From an uncultured Ruminiclostridium sp. (GTDB lineage: Bacteria > Bacillota > Clostridia > Oscillospirales > Ruminococcaceae), in NCBI GenBank assembly GCA_910579265.1, contig CAJTTE010000014.1, positions 1-64,000 of the forward strand: a DNA stretch of 64,000 nucleotides, in the 5' to 3' direction. Below, in pieces: positions 1 to 7,474 of the stretch; position 1 is the stretch's first letter, and each line of letters opens with the position of its first letter. The notes below the pieces were generated by a model. It did not search any database. It worked only from the letters and a program-made list of their open reading frames with translations, and had not been told where the DNA came from. The translations under genes and the position numbers were made by a program.

Positions 1-372
1 CCGTGCCCGACGAGACCGAGCCGGACGCTACCGTGCCCGACGAGACCGAGCCGGACGCTACCGTGCCCGACGAGACCGAGCCGGACGCTACCGTGCCCGA
101 CGAGACCGAGCCGGATGCTACCGTGCCCGATGAAACCGAGCCGGACGCTACCGAACCCGATGAGACCGAGCCGGACGTTACCGTACCCGACGAGACCGAG
201 CCGGACGTTACCGTACCCGATGAGACCGAGCCGGACGTTACCGTGCCCGATGAGACCGAGCCGGACGTTACCGTGCCCGATGAGACCGAACCGGACGTTA
301 CCGTGCCCGATGAGACCGAACCCAACGTTACCGAACCCGATGAGACCGAGCCGGACGTTACTGAGCCTGAAG
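1..372 (+). repeat. 30-bp in-frame tandem repeat encoding the acidic linker
   Basis: About twelve 30-bp units begin at the window edge. The first units are nearly identical at DNA level (CCCGACGAGACCGAGCCGGA core). Later ones drift at a few positions: GCT/GTT changes A to V, and GTG/GAA changes V to E. This gradient suggests recent amplification at the upstream end. The frame is kept throughout, so the array changes only linker length. Confidence 0.95.
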
Positions 373-1055
373 AACCGGAATTTATAGAAGGTTCCGACAG
401 CGGAGAAACCGATGTTGAAAATGAAAAAGATATCGTTATCGACATCCCCGAATTAAAGGTTTCCCTTAAAGCCGGTGCGGGAACTTTTGAAGAAGCTGTG
501 TCAAAAATAATTGCCGATGTTCAGGTAAAGCTGGCCGAGGCTTCCGAAAAGGATAAGGCCGACGTTATAGCCGCAGCTATCAAGGGACTTGCGGAGAACG
601 CTTCAGATGCGGTTTCCGTTAATTCACTCATAAGCGTTACCCTTAAGGATCAGGACGGAAACAGCGTTCAGCCTAAGGACGGAACATGTGTAAACGTAAA
701 CCTCCCCTATGACGGCAAATCCAACTATGTGGCTTATATCGACGGTGACACCGCCGAGTTTATTAAAATGAACATAAGCGACGGCTTTGTTTCCTTTGAC
801 GCCAAGCATTTTTCCGATTATTATATGATAAGTCTTTCCGACGAGGCGGTTAAGGCTCTGGAAGAGGGCGACGAACCCGCTCCCGAGACAAGCGAGCCCG
901 ATGCCACCGAAGCTCCCGCTGACACAACAACAGGAGTATCCGGCGACACCAATAAGCCTTCGGACGACAAGAATCAGCCTACCGGCGTTGTATTCGCAGT
1001 TATACCCGCAGCCGTTACCGCTCTCGGTATAATCATTTCCAGAAAGAGAAAGTAA
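3..1055 (+). CDS. Cell-surface protein with acidic decapeptide repeats, C-terminal part (5' end outside window)
   Basis: The reading frame is already open at the left edge, so only the C-terminal 350 residues are seen. The first 120 or so residues are about twelve copies of a decapeptide of the type PDETEPDATV, an acidic, Pro/Thr-rich spacer. A globular part of about 180 residues follows; its last third (DQDGNSV, then a beta-rich stretch ending near FSDYYMIS) resembles small Ig-like beta domains of ruminococcal surface proteins. A second Pro/Glu/Thr linker leads to NQPTG, a hydrophobic segment and the tail RKRK, which together look like a sortase signal. The next gene ends the same way. It is probably a wall-attached exported protein; any catalytic domain would lie outside the window. 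Function unknown. Confidence 0.8.
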   Translation: MPDETEPDATVPDETEPDATVPDETEPDATVPDETEPDATVPDETEPDATEPDETEPDVTVPDETEPDVTVPDETEPDVTVPDETEPDVTVPDETEPDVTVPDETEPNVTEPDETEPDVTEPEEPEFIEGSDSGETDVENEKDIVIDIPELKVSLKAGAGTFEEAVSKIIADVQVKLAEASEKDKADVIAAAIKGLAENASDAVSVNSLISVTLKDQDGNSVQPKDGTCVNVNLPYDGKSNYVAYIDGDTAEFIKMNISDGFVSFDAKHFSDYYMISLSDEAVKALEEGDEPAPETSEPDATEAPADTTTGVSGDTNKPSDDKNQPTGVVFAVIPAAVTALGIIISRKRK

Positions 1056-1076
1056 ACAAGGCTTTTTTAAAACAGC

Positions 1077-1105
1077 AAAGGCTCCTCCAATATGGGGGAG
1101 CCTTT
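1077..1105 (+). terminator. Terminator hairpin after the surface-protein gene
   Basis: A GC-rich stem (AAAGGCTCCTCC pairing with GGGGGAGCCTTT, loop AATAT) lies 22 bases after the stop codon. The T-run is short, so termination strength is uncertain. Confidence 0.7.
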
Positions 1106-1215
1106 AGTATTGCAAAAAAAATTCTCATTTGTAATATTACAGAAAACGGATCGAAAAAACGTTAATGTTTTTTATCGACAGTTACATTCTTAACGCCGAA
1201 AAATCCAAAGCGTTT

Positions 1216-1248
1216 CCGGCTTTTTAATTTAGGTAAATTAAAAACCGG
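1216..1248. other. Isolated inverted repeat in the gap before the cellulase
   Basis: CCGGCTTTTTAATTT pairs with AAATTAAAAACCGG around an AGGT loop, with one bulged base. It lies in the roughly 545-bp gap between the two surface-protein genes, which otherwise holds an R5 repeat and a promoter. It could be a bidirectional terminator or an operator. Confidence 0.5.
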
Positions 1249-1321
1249 CGTCAATGCACAGTAACTCAGCCAATATGTTTTTAACAATCTCTGCTCTTTA
1301 TATTTTTCATATTTTAATTAG

Positions 1322-1500
1322 AGCGTATCTGAAAACAAATCAATTTTGTACAATTTCGCTAAACGCATGACGATTTTAAGGAAAAAAGCAGTGAAATAGG
1401 AATGTATTTCATAGTTATCCCTTTGGGATAACTACCGGCATTCTTTGACGCAGAAAGCGCCCGCAGTTAGTAGAAATTGTGCAATTCGTAAAGGGACGTG
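1322..1500 (+). repeat. R5 family repeat, copy 1
   Basis: This non-coding repeat of about 180 bp begins GTATCTGAAAAC. It has TTTTAAGGAAAAAAGC in the left half and the central hairpin GTTATCCCTTTGGGATAAC. The right end is diverged from the usual GCGGCTTTTCAGACAGCC. Related copies lie near 28.0, 28.2, 38.2, 51.4 and 53.3 kb. Confidence 0.75.
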
Positions 1501-1527
1501 TTGAAAAAATATGTGCATTATGTTTAA

Positions 1528-1555
1528 TTGACATTCGATTAAATTCATATATAAT
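1528..1555 (+). promoter_or_regulatory. Promoter of the GH5 gene
   Basis: TTGACA and TATAAT are separated by 16 bases, about 45 bases before the GH5 start codon, which has its own GGAGG ribosome site. Confidence 0.75.
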
Positions 1556-1601
1556 AATAGTAACGGTTATATGAACCGAAATAAAATGCTCGGAGGTAAA
1601 A

Positions 1602-3233
1602 ATGAATTTAAAAAAGCTTACTGCAATGCTGGCTGCTGCCGCCATAACGGTAACGGGTACGCTGCACCTTGCGGCGGCAGACGCATCCCGGAATATGTCG
1701 TCCGTGACTGCGGCAAGCCTGGTTGATAAAATGACTCCCGGCTGGAATCTCGGCAATTCGATGGACTCCGTTGGCAACGATGAGACATCTTACGGAAACC
1801 CTGTTGTAACTCCGGAGATGATCGACGCTGTCAAGGCCGCCGGCTTTAAAACCGTGAGGATTCCCGTTACCTGGATGGGACATTTCGACGAAGGTACATA
1901 CGCCATTGACCAACAATGGATAGCAAGGGTTAAGGAAATCGTAGACTATGTGGTCGACAGAGACATGTATGCGATAATAAACATTCACCATGACGGAAAC
2001 GATACCGACTATTCATGGCTTACTCCCGAACCCGCAGATACGGCTGCGGAAGACGCTATGGTTGATAAATTCAAGACCTTGTGGGAACAAATTGCGGATT
2101 ATTTTAAGGATTATGACGAGCATCTGCTTTTTGCGGGCATGAACGAATTTCATCACGGCTATAATAATCCGAGCGATGATTACCTTAGAATTACCGACAG
2201 ACTTAACCAAACATTTGTAAGCACCGTAAGAGAAACTTCGGGCAACAACGCGGACAGAATACTTATCGTTCAGGCATATAACACCAATTCCCAGCATGCA
2301 CTCAAGATGCAGGTGCCTTCGGATACCGCTTCGGGAAAGCTTATGACCGAGGTGCATTATTATGATCCCTGGTCCTTTGCCGGCGAGGGTAAGGGCGACT
2401 GGGGCCAGGCAGGCACCGATACCGATTCCTGGGGACAGGAGGATTATGTTGAATCCACCTTCGATAACCTTAAAAGAAAGTTTTCCGATAACGGTATCCC
2501 CGTAATTCTCGGAGAGTTCGGAGCCACGAAAAACAGCGATGATAACGCTGATTTCCGCAGATATTATGTTGAATATGTCGTAAAAGCCGCAAAGGCACAC
2601 GGTTTTATTCCCGTATGGTGGGATAACGGATATGACGGCGACAACGGAGAAGCCTTTGCCTTATTCAACAGAACAAATTATTCTGTTATTCACAAGGATA
2701 TAGTAGACGCCATAATGCGCGGAGCCAAAGGTGATGATTATACAATAAGGCTGCCGGGCGAAACGGAAGAACCGGATGTTACCGAATCCGAGACTGCCGA
2801 GCCGGACGCTACGCAATCCGAAGCTACGAAGCCGGAGGCCACCGAATCGGATACTACAGAGCCCGATGCCACGGAATCAGACGCTGCCGAAACGGATGTT
2901 ACCGAATCGGACACTGCCGAAACGGATGTTACCGAATCGGACACTGCCGAAACGGATGCTACCGAATCGGACACTGCCGAAACGGATGCTACCGAATCAG
3001 ACACTGCCGAAACGGAAGCCACGGAATCGGACGCTGCCGAAACGGATGCTACCGAATCAGACGCTGCCGAAACGGATGCTACCGTATCCGATGATGCTTC
3101 GACAAACGAAACCACCCCGGGAGCTGACGTGAATCCCGACGATGACAAGAATCAGCCTACCGGACTGATATTTACAATTATTCCTGCCGCAGTCGCAGTC
3201 GCAGGAGTAGCCGTTGCAAAAAAGAAGAAGTAA
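1602..3233 (+). CDS. Secreted, wall-anchored GH5 endoglucanase
   Basis: This is a glycoside hydrolase family 5 enzyme that cleaves beta-1,4-glucan outside the cell. Residues 1-28 form a signal peptide. The (beta/alpha)8 catalytic domain spans about 40-375. GMNEF holds the acid/base Glu182 and LGEFG the nucleophile Glu305; GWNLGN, RIPVTW and INIHHDG are typical of cellulase subfamily GH5_4. A linker of TESDTAETDA-type decapeptides (about 385-510) leads to NQPTG, a hydrophobic stretch and the tail KKKK, as in the preceding gene. No dockerin or carbohydrate-binding module is present, so wall anchoring rather than cellulosome attachment is inferred. It has its own promoter and terminator. Substrate choice (cellulose, xyloglucan or mixed-linkage glucan) cannot be read from the sequence. 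Confidence 0.93.
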   Translation: MNLKKLTAMLAAAAITVTGTLHLAAADASRNMSSVTAASLVDKMTPGWNLGNSMDSVGNDETSYGNPVVTPEMIDAVKAAGFKTVRIPVTWMGHFDEGTYAIDQQWIARVKEIVDYVVDRDMYAIINIHHDGNDTDYSWLTPEPADTAAEDAMVDKFKTLWEQIADYFKDYDEHLLFAGMNEFHHGYNNPSDDYLRITDRLNQTFVSTVRETSGNNADRILIVQAYNTNSQHALKMQVPSDTASGKLMTEVHYYDPWSFAGEGKGDWGQAGTDTDSWGQEDYVESTFDNLKRKFSDNGIPVILGEFGATKNSDDNADFRRYYVEYVVKAAKAHGFIPVWWDNGYDGDNGEAFALFNRTNYSVIHKDIVDAIMRGAKGDDYTIRLPGETEEPDVTESETAEPDATQSEATKPEATESDTTEPDATESDAAETDVTESDTAETDVTESDTAETDATESDTAETDATESDTAETEATESDAAETDATESDAAETDATVSDDASTNETTPGADVNPDDDKNQPTGLIFTIIPAAVAVAGVAVAKKKK

Positions 3234-3327
3234 TACCTTGTTTCGGAATAATATTTATTTTAAATCCGGCGTCTATAAAAAACGAATATACTGTTTTTAA
3301 AAAGATACCGTGATTCTTTGTAAAATA

Positions 3328-3357
3328 AAAACGCTCTTCCCGCCGGAAGAGCGTTTT
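3328..3357 (+). terminator. Terminator after the GH5 gene
   Basis: AAACGCTCTTCC pairs perfectly with GGAAGAGCGTTT around CGCC, followed by T-rich sequence. Confidence 0.85.
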
Positions 3358-3370
3358 ATGCTAATCCCTT

Positions 3371-3548
3371 TAAGGCAATACCGCACAATGACCGCCCGGC
3401 GGCTTTACGTATGACCTGCTTGCATATTTTCCGTCATCTTACACAAATCCTCCTTGAAATACGTCAGTATTCCTGCGCCCAATTTATACAAGCTGACGAA
3501 AAATCTGACAGCGCAATTCACACGCAACCATTGTGCGGTGTTGCCTTA
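3371..3548 (+). mobile_element. R1 element (TTAA-flanked MITE-like), copy 1
   Basis: 178 bp with perfect ends GGCAATACCGCACAATGA / TCATTGTGCGGTGTTGCC, flanked by TTAA on both sides and without a plausible gene. Removing the element and one TTAA leaves a junction (ATCCCTTTAAAACTATTGG) almost identical to uninterrupted sequence near 14374-14397, so an empty site can be seen in the same window. Confidence 0.88.
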
Positions 3549-3562
3549 AAACTATTGGATTA

Positions 3563-3724
3563 GCTCTTGTTTGAAAATAGAGGAAATTACGGATTTTTGA
3601 CTCCAACTGGTCAGCTTCAAGGAAAAAACGCAGTCAAACCGTCGTTTGACGAGGCTTTTTGAAATAAAAGATGACCGTTTGAGGGCGAAAAGACGACGTT
3701 TCCGATTTTTCAAGCAAGCCCTAT
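3563..3724 (+). repeat. R3 family repeat, copy 1
   Basis: About 160 bp, about 85% identical by eye to 14213-14373. The ends are loosely inverted (TTGTTTGAAAAAT-like). A central GTCAAACCGTCGTTTGAC palindrome and the block GGCGAAAAGACGACGTTTCC are conserved. It lacks a convincing ribosome site or codon bias. The 624-bp gap after the GH5 gene is otherwise made of R1, this element and R4. Confidence 0.8.
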
Positions 3725-3736
3725 TGTCCGGGGTGC

Positions 3737-3782
3737 GATCCCTTTTTAAACCGTGGGTATTACGTAAGTTTAAAAAGGGATC
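3737..3782. repeat. R4 short palindromic repeat, copy 1
   Basis: GATCCCTTTTTAAAC pairs with GTTTAAAAAGGGATC around a core resembling CGTGGGTATTACGT. Other copies are at 14412-14457, 19596-19904 (interrupted) and 63697-63742. Confidence 0.8.
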
Positions 3783-3857
3783 GGTATCGGTTTTTATGAC
3801 GCAAAAAGTATTACCCCTCAGAGTCAAAGACAGACGATTCATTCGGCAGATGCAGCC

Positions 3858-4610
3858 TTATTTTCCATACGGACTGTCAAATTCTCTTTCCGCCTTCGCA
3901 ACGGCTTCTTCGAGCGTCAGACCCGAAAAATACGGAGCGTTGAGATAACGACCTGATTTTTTATCGTCCACAAACGCTCCCACGACAATTCCCGGTATTG
4001 CGCTTTCGGGAGCGTTAGGAGCATTAGGCCCGCCAAGATCCGTCCTGCACCAACCCGGATCGGTAAGATTGATCATGACGTTTGTTCCGTCAACCTTTGA
4101 GCCTAAGTCTATGGTGATCTTGTCCAATGCCGCCTTGCTTGCGGAATAACCCGCCTGCTCCGGTTCGAGCCGTATACCGCTGGTGGTGTTTACTATTCTG
4201 CCGAAACCGCGCTCTATCATTTTAGGCATAAAATGATAACAGATCATGGCGGGAGCTATCGTATTTATTTTAAAGCTCTCCGTATAATCGGAAACCGGCG
4301 TGCCGAAATAATCCGTGCGGTACGCTATCTGTATGCCCGCATTGTTAAGTACGATATCCACCGCCATACCCATGCGGTCGATCTCCTCAAGCATAGCCTG
4401 TACCCCGTCAAGATCGGAAAGCTCCGCTTCAACCGAAAAAGCCTCCACACCCATGCTCCTTACTTCCTCCAGCAGGTTTTTACAATGCTCTGTTTTTCTG
4501 CTGTGAAGTATAAGATTACATCCCTGCTCCGCCATAAATTTTGCGGTTAGTTGTCCGATCCCTCTTGACGCACCTGTGATAAGCGCCCATTTTTCTTTTG
4601 CCTGTACCAT
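3858..4610 (-). CDS. Short-chain dehydrogenase/reductase (SDR)
   Basis: A classical cytosolic NAD(P)-dependent SDR of 250 residues. The nucleotide-binding TGASRGIG is at 12-19, NNAG at 89-92, and the catalytic Ser144 and Tyr155-xxx-Lys159 (YSASK) are in place, followed by the PG motif near 185. The start codon overlaps the stop of the upstream epimerase gene (TAATG), so the two are probably translationally coupled. The pair is divergent from an AraC-type regulator. The substrate is unknown; a sugar or small alcohol/ketone is a guess from context. Confidence 0.88.
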   Translation of the reverse strand: MVQAKEKWALITGASRGIGQLTAKFMAEQGCNLILHSRKTEHCKNLLEEVRSMGVEAFSVEAELSDLDGVQAMLEEIDRMGMAVDIVLNNAGIQIAYRTDYFGTPVSDYTESFKINTIAPAMICYHFMPKMIERGFGRIVNTTSGIRLEPEQAGYSASKAALDKITIDLGSKVDGTNVMINLTDPGWCRTDLGGPNAPNAPESAIPGIVVGAFVDDKKSGRYLNAPYFSGLTLEEAVAKAEREFDSPYGK

Positions 4611-5623
4611 TATAAAATCTCCTTTTTAGCATTTTCAAGTGCGGCAATCACATTATCGCACCATTTGTCGAATTCTTCGTCCTCGATCTGGCATTCCCTG
4701 TGCAGGAGCACATGATTCAATGTGTTGCGTATACCCTCGTCAAATCTGATCCTCGGCATGTAACCGGGAACCGCTCTTTTCAGCTTGCTGTTATCAAAGA
4801 CCGCGCAATTTGCCTTGTCGCCTATAAGGCTTCCCGTAAAATCATAATCGCTTACCGCCGCAAGGAATTCCGAAGACACATAATACGGCTTGAATTCAAC
4901 TCCCAGACAATCGGCTATCGTTTTATATATCTGATTCCAGGTGAGGGCCTCATCTGAGGTGATATGAAACGCTTCCCCTATGGCGCGGGGATTTCCCAGC
5001 AGTCCGGTAAAGCCCTCGGCAAAATCTCTGCTGTCGGTCATTGTCCAAAGCGAGGTGCCGTCCCCGTGGATTATGACGGGTTTCCCGTCAAGCATGCGTT
5101 TTATTACCTGCCAGCTTCCTCTCCTGCCGTGGACTCCCAGCGGCACCGAGGTCTCACAATAGGTATGGCTTGGCCTTACTATCGTAACCGGAAAGCCTTT
5201 TTCCCTGTAAAGCCTCATCAAGTATTCCTCACATTGTATTTTATTTCTCGAATACTCCCAGAAAGGGTTTGCGAGAGAAGTTCCCTCGGTAATTATATGA
5301 TCCGGAACAGGCTTATCGTATGCGGACGCGGAGCTGATATAAACGAATTGTCTCGTCCTGCCGCCGAAAAGGCGAAAATCCCGTTCGAGCTGCGGCTGAA
5401 CAAATCCGATAAAATCACAGACCGCGTCAAATTTCATTTCACCGAGGCATTCCGAAACAAGCTTTTCATCATTTATATCCGCCTTGATAAATTTAATATT
5501 CGACTGAAGCTTATCGTTTGTGTTCCCTCTGTTAATTATGTAAAGATCATGTCCGCCGTCCGCAAGCCGCCGCGAAACAGCCGTACTTATGGTTCCCGTT
5601 CCGCCTATTATAAGTATTTTCAT
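4610..5623 (-). CDS. NAD-dependent epimerase/dehydratase-family protein (extended SDR)
   Basis: 337 residues starting MKILIIGGTGTIS, the GxxGxxx dinucleotide fold of extended SDRs. DINDE near 50 matches the adenine-binding acidic position. EYSRNK supplies the Tyr-xxx-Lys pair, and NPFWEYSRNK together with RPSHTY fits nucleotide-sugar epimerase relatives, including the CSP41-like branch often called 'NAD-dependent epimerase' in clostridia. It is first gene of a two-gene operon with the downstream SDR, divergent from the AraC regulator across about 200 bp. The reaction is not predictable. Confidence 0.85.
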   Translation of the reverse strand: MKILIIGGTGTISTAVSRRLADGGHDLYIINRGNTNDKLQSNIKFIKADINDEKLVSECLGEMKFDAVCDFIGFVQPQLERDFRLFGGRTRQFVYISSASAYDKPVPDHIITEGTSLANPFWEYSRNKIQCEEYLMRLYREKGFPVTIVRPSHTYCETSVPLGVHGRRGSWQVIKRMLDGKPVIIHGDGTSLWTMTDSRDFAEGFTGLLGNPRAIGEAFHITSDEALTWNQIYKTIADCLGVEFKPYYVSSEFLAAVSDYDFTGSLIGDKANCAVFDNSKLKRAVPGYMPRIRFDEGIRNTLNHVLLHRECQIEDEEFDKWCDNVIAALENAKKEIL

Positions 5624-5772
5624 ATTTTATCCCATCCTTTCCTGAAAACTATAAAATTCATACCGGTCCAAGCAGATCTGAATGCACCGTAAATTCCTGC
5701 TTTATTGATTTCAGAGTAACCGCCGAACCGGTCAGGTTTATATTCAGTATAGCATTTTATCTTTAAATATGT

Positions 5773-5778
5773 TATAAT
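5773..5778 (+). promoter_or_regulatory. -10 box for the AraC-type regulator gene
   Basis: A perfect TATAAT lies 45 bases before the ATG. The -35 region is poor, which fits an activator-dependent promoter. The short divergent region probably also holds the regulator's own binding sites. Confidence 0.5.
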
Positions 5779-5822
5779 GTTTATGCTGAAAAAATTGTAA
5801 AAACCTATTTTGAGGTGCCATA

Positions 5823-6692
5823 ATGAGCGGACTTTTTGAAAAAAGCGATTCTCTTAATACTCCTGTGGAGTGCTTCATATTTGATGCCGGACAAAATATT
5901 TTTCCCGTAAAGCCCCATTGGCATTATTTCGCGGAATTTATTTATATGCTGGAGGGATGCGCGGAAATGCGCTGCGGCGACTGTTCCGACATACTTAAGA
6001 AGGGCGAGATGATAATTATCCATCCCTCGGCAGTACATTCGATATATCCTGCGGACAGTGACATGCCGGTATATGCGGTGCTGAAATTTGATATAAACAG
6101 ATTCAACCAAACTCCCGCATATGCGCCGAAGCTCAGGAATATTTTTCAATATGCCGAAAAAAGCGGAATGAGATCACTATTCGACTGCGAAGCTTCGGAA
6201 AAAATCGGGTGCGGCAGGATATGGAAAACATGCCTGTCGGAATTCAAGGAATGTAAATACGGTAGAGACCTGGTTCTTCAAGTCAACATATACGAGCTTC
6301 TTATGAATATAATACGCCTGTGGCTTGACGAAGGAATGATCATTGACAGCCGTCTTATTCCGTGCGCGGAGGATTATGTGATAGAAAATATAACCGAATA
6401 TATAGATCTTTTTCTGTCCGATAATCTTCGGGTAACGGATATTGCGGAAAAATGCGGGCTAAGCTATTCCTGCTTTGCAAAAAAGTTTCGTGAGCAATAC
6501 GGAATGAGCTGTAAGCAATATATAGAACGGATGCGGCTTTATAAAGCGGAGGAGTTCCTTATTTTTACCGATTTTGACCTTAACTATATCAGTCAGGAAA
6601 CAGGTTTTTCCGATTGCAGCCATCTTATAAAAAGCTTTAAAAAATATAAAGGCGTTACTCCAAGACAGTTCAGGACAAGCAGACGGTCATAA
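5823..6692 (+). CDS. AraC-family transcriptional regulator
   Basis: 289 residues. The N-terminal cupin-like sensor (about 20-110) contains KPHWHYFAEFIYMLEG and HPSAVHSIYP, typical of sugar-sensing AraC regulators. The C-terminal double helix-turn-helix (about 190-289) contains VTDIAEKCGLSYSCFAKKF and ends with the family signature around GFSDCSHLIKSFKKYKGVTP. It is transcribed divergently from the epimerase/SDR operon, which it most likely controls. The effector is unknown. Confidence 0.9.
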   Translation: MSGLFEKSDSLNTPVECFIFDAGQNIFPVKPHWHYFAEFIYMLEGCAEMRCGDCSDILKKGEMIIIHPSAVHSIYPADSDMPVYAVLKFDINRFNQTPAYAPKLRNIFQYAEKSGMRSLFDCEASEKIGCGRIWKTCLSEFKECKYGRDLVLQVNIYELLMNIIRLWLDEGMIIDSRLIPCAEDYVIENITEYIDLFLSDNLRVTDIAEKCGLSYSCFAKKFREQYGMSCKQYIERMRLYKAEEFLIFTDFDLNYISQETGFSDCSHLIKSFKKYKGVTPRQFRTSRRS

Positions 6693-6782
6693 AAATTTTA
6701 CGTAGTACAAGTCCTTTGAAACCTTGTGTTCACCTTCGGTTATAGCTGCCGTAAAAAGGCCGTGCCGGTGCGGCTTCTGCAT

Positions 6783-6834
6783 TAAGGCAATACCGCACAA
6801 TGACGACCGCCTGACGGCTTTGCGTGTTGCCTTA
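6783..6834 (+). mobile_element. R1 element, internally deleted copy (52 bp)
   Basis: It keeps the left R1 terminus (GGCAATACCGCACAATGA) and the last bases of the right terminus (TTGCC), with TTAA on both sides, but has lost about 125 internal bases. Confidence 0.75.
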
Positions 6835-6900
6835 AATTATTTATCCGCTCTCGCAGAAATTTTATATAGATTTTCCCGAAAAATGTTTTCCAAGGGATTA

Positions 6901-6957
6901 GGGGCTGTCTGAAAAGCCGCATTTATTAGAAATCGTGCAAATTGCGGCTTTTAAGAT
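6901..6957. repeat. R5 family repeat, ends only
   Basis: GGCTGTCTGAAAAGCCGC and GCGGCTTTTAAGATAC, the two outer ends of R5, are joined through a short AT-rich middle. This is an internally deleted copy that can fold into a hairpin. Confidence 0.6.
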
Positions 6958-7002
6958 ACGCTGCGGTATTAAACTTCCGGCATGAACCGGAGATTTTCTT
7001 TT

Positions 7003-7180
7003 TAGGGCAACACCGCACAATGATTGCGTGTGAATTGCGCATTCAGATATTTCGTCGGCTTGCATAAATTCTACGCAGGAATACCGACGTATTTCAAGGA
7101 GAATTTGTGTAAGCTGACGGAATATATGCAAGCAAGCCGCACGCAAAGCCCTCAGGCGGTCATTGTGCGGTATTGCCTTA
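7003..7180 (-). mobile_element. R1 element, copy 3 (inverted)
   Basis: 178 bp in the opposite orientation to copies 1 and 4. The terminal repeats GGCAACACCGCACAATGA / TCATTGTGCGGTATTGCC are intact. The right flank is TTAA; the left flank has mutated to TTTAG. Confidence 0.85.
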
Positions 7181-7183
7181 AAA

Positions 7184-7222
7184 TAAAAACAGGAAAATCC
7201 CTTTTGAATTTTCCTGTTTTTA
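7184..7222. terminator. Hairpin terminator sandwiched between two mobile repeats
   Basis: AAAAACAGGAAAAT pairs with ATTTTCCTGTTTTT around CCCTTTTGA. It can work in both directions and is the only terminator visible between the convergent AraC and methylase genes. An R1 element abuts it on the left and an R2 element on the right. Confidence 0.75.
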
Positions 7223-7230
7223 TTCTGTTA

Positions 7231-7392
7231 TATTGCTCCACCAAGTAACTCTTGAAGGATTTGTGCGCCGAAGGGCTGTCGATAGATAAGGCAGAAGACC
7301 GCAGGAATATGCGCATATTTCAAGGGCTTCTGACGAAGTATTTAGGCAGCCGGGCAAGCAGAATAATTCAAGAGTTAATTGGGGGAGCAATA
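7231..7392 (+). mobile_element. R2 element (MITE-like), copy 1
   Basis: 162 bp with imperfect terminal inverted repeats TATTGCTCC...AACTCTTGAA / TTCAAGAGTTAAT...GGAGCAATA of about 25 bp, flanked by TA. Copies at 30529-30689 and 63494-63672 are about 85-90% identical by eye. It lies between the stop codon of the methylase gene and the nearest terminator. Confidence 0.82.
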
Positions 7393-7474
7393 AAATCCGC
7401 AAAAATAATTGCCGCTTTTATCCGGGGTTTTACGGGATAATTCACGGTACCGTGATCACGGGTGATCCGCCGGA

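Noticed and set aside
7252..7440. 62-residue frame (MKDLCAEGL...) that recurs in the R2 copies at 7.2 and 30.5 kb
   Set aside because: It stays open in two R2 copies but is broken in the third, begins at TTG without a ribosome site and runs out of the element into unrelated sequence.
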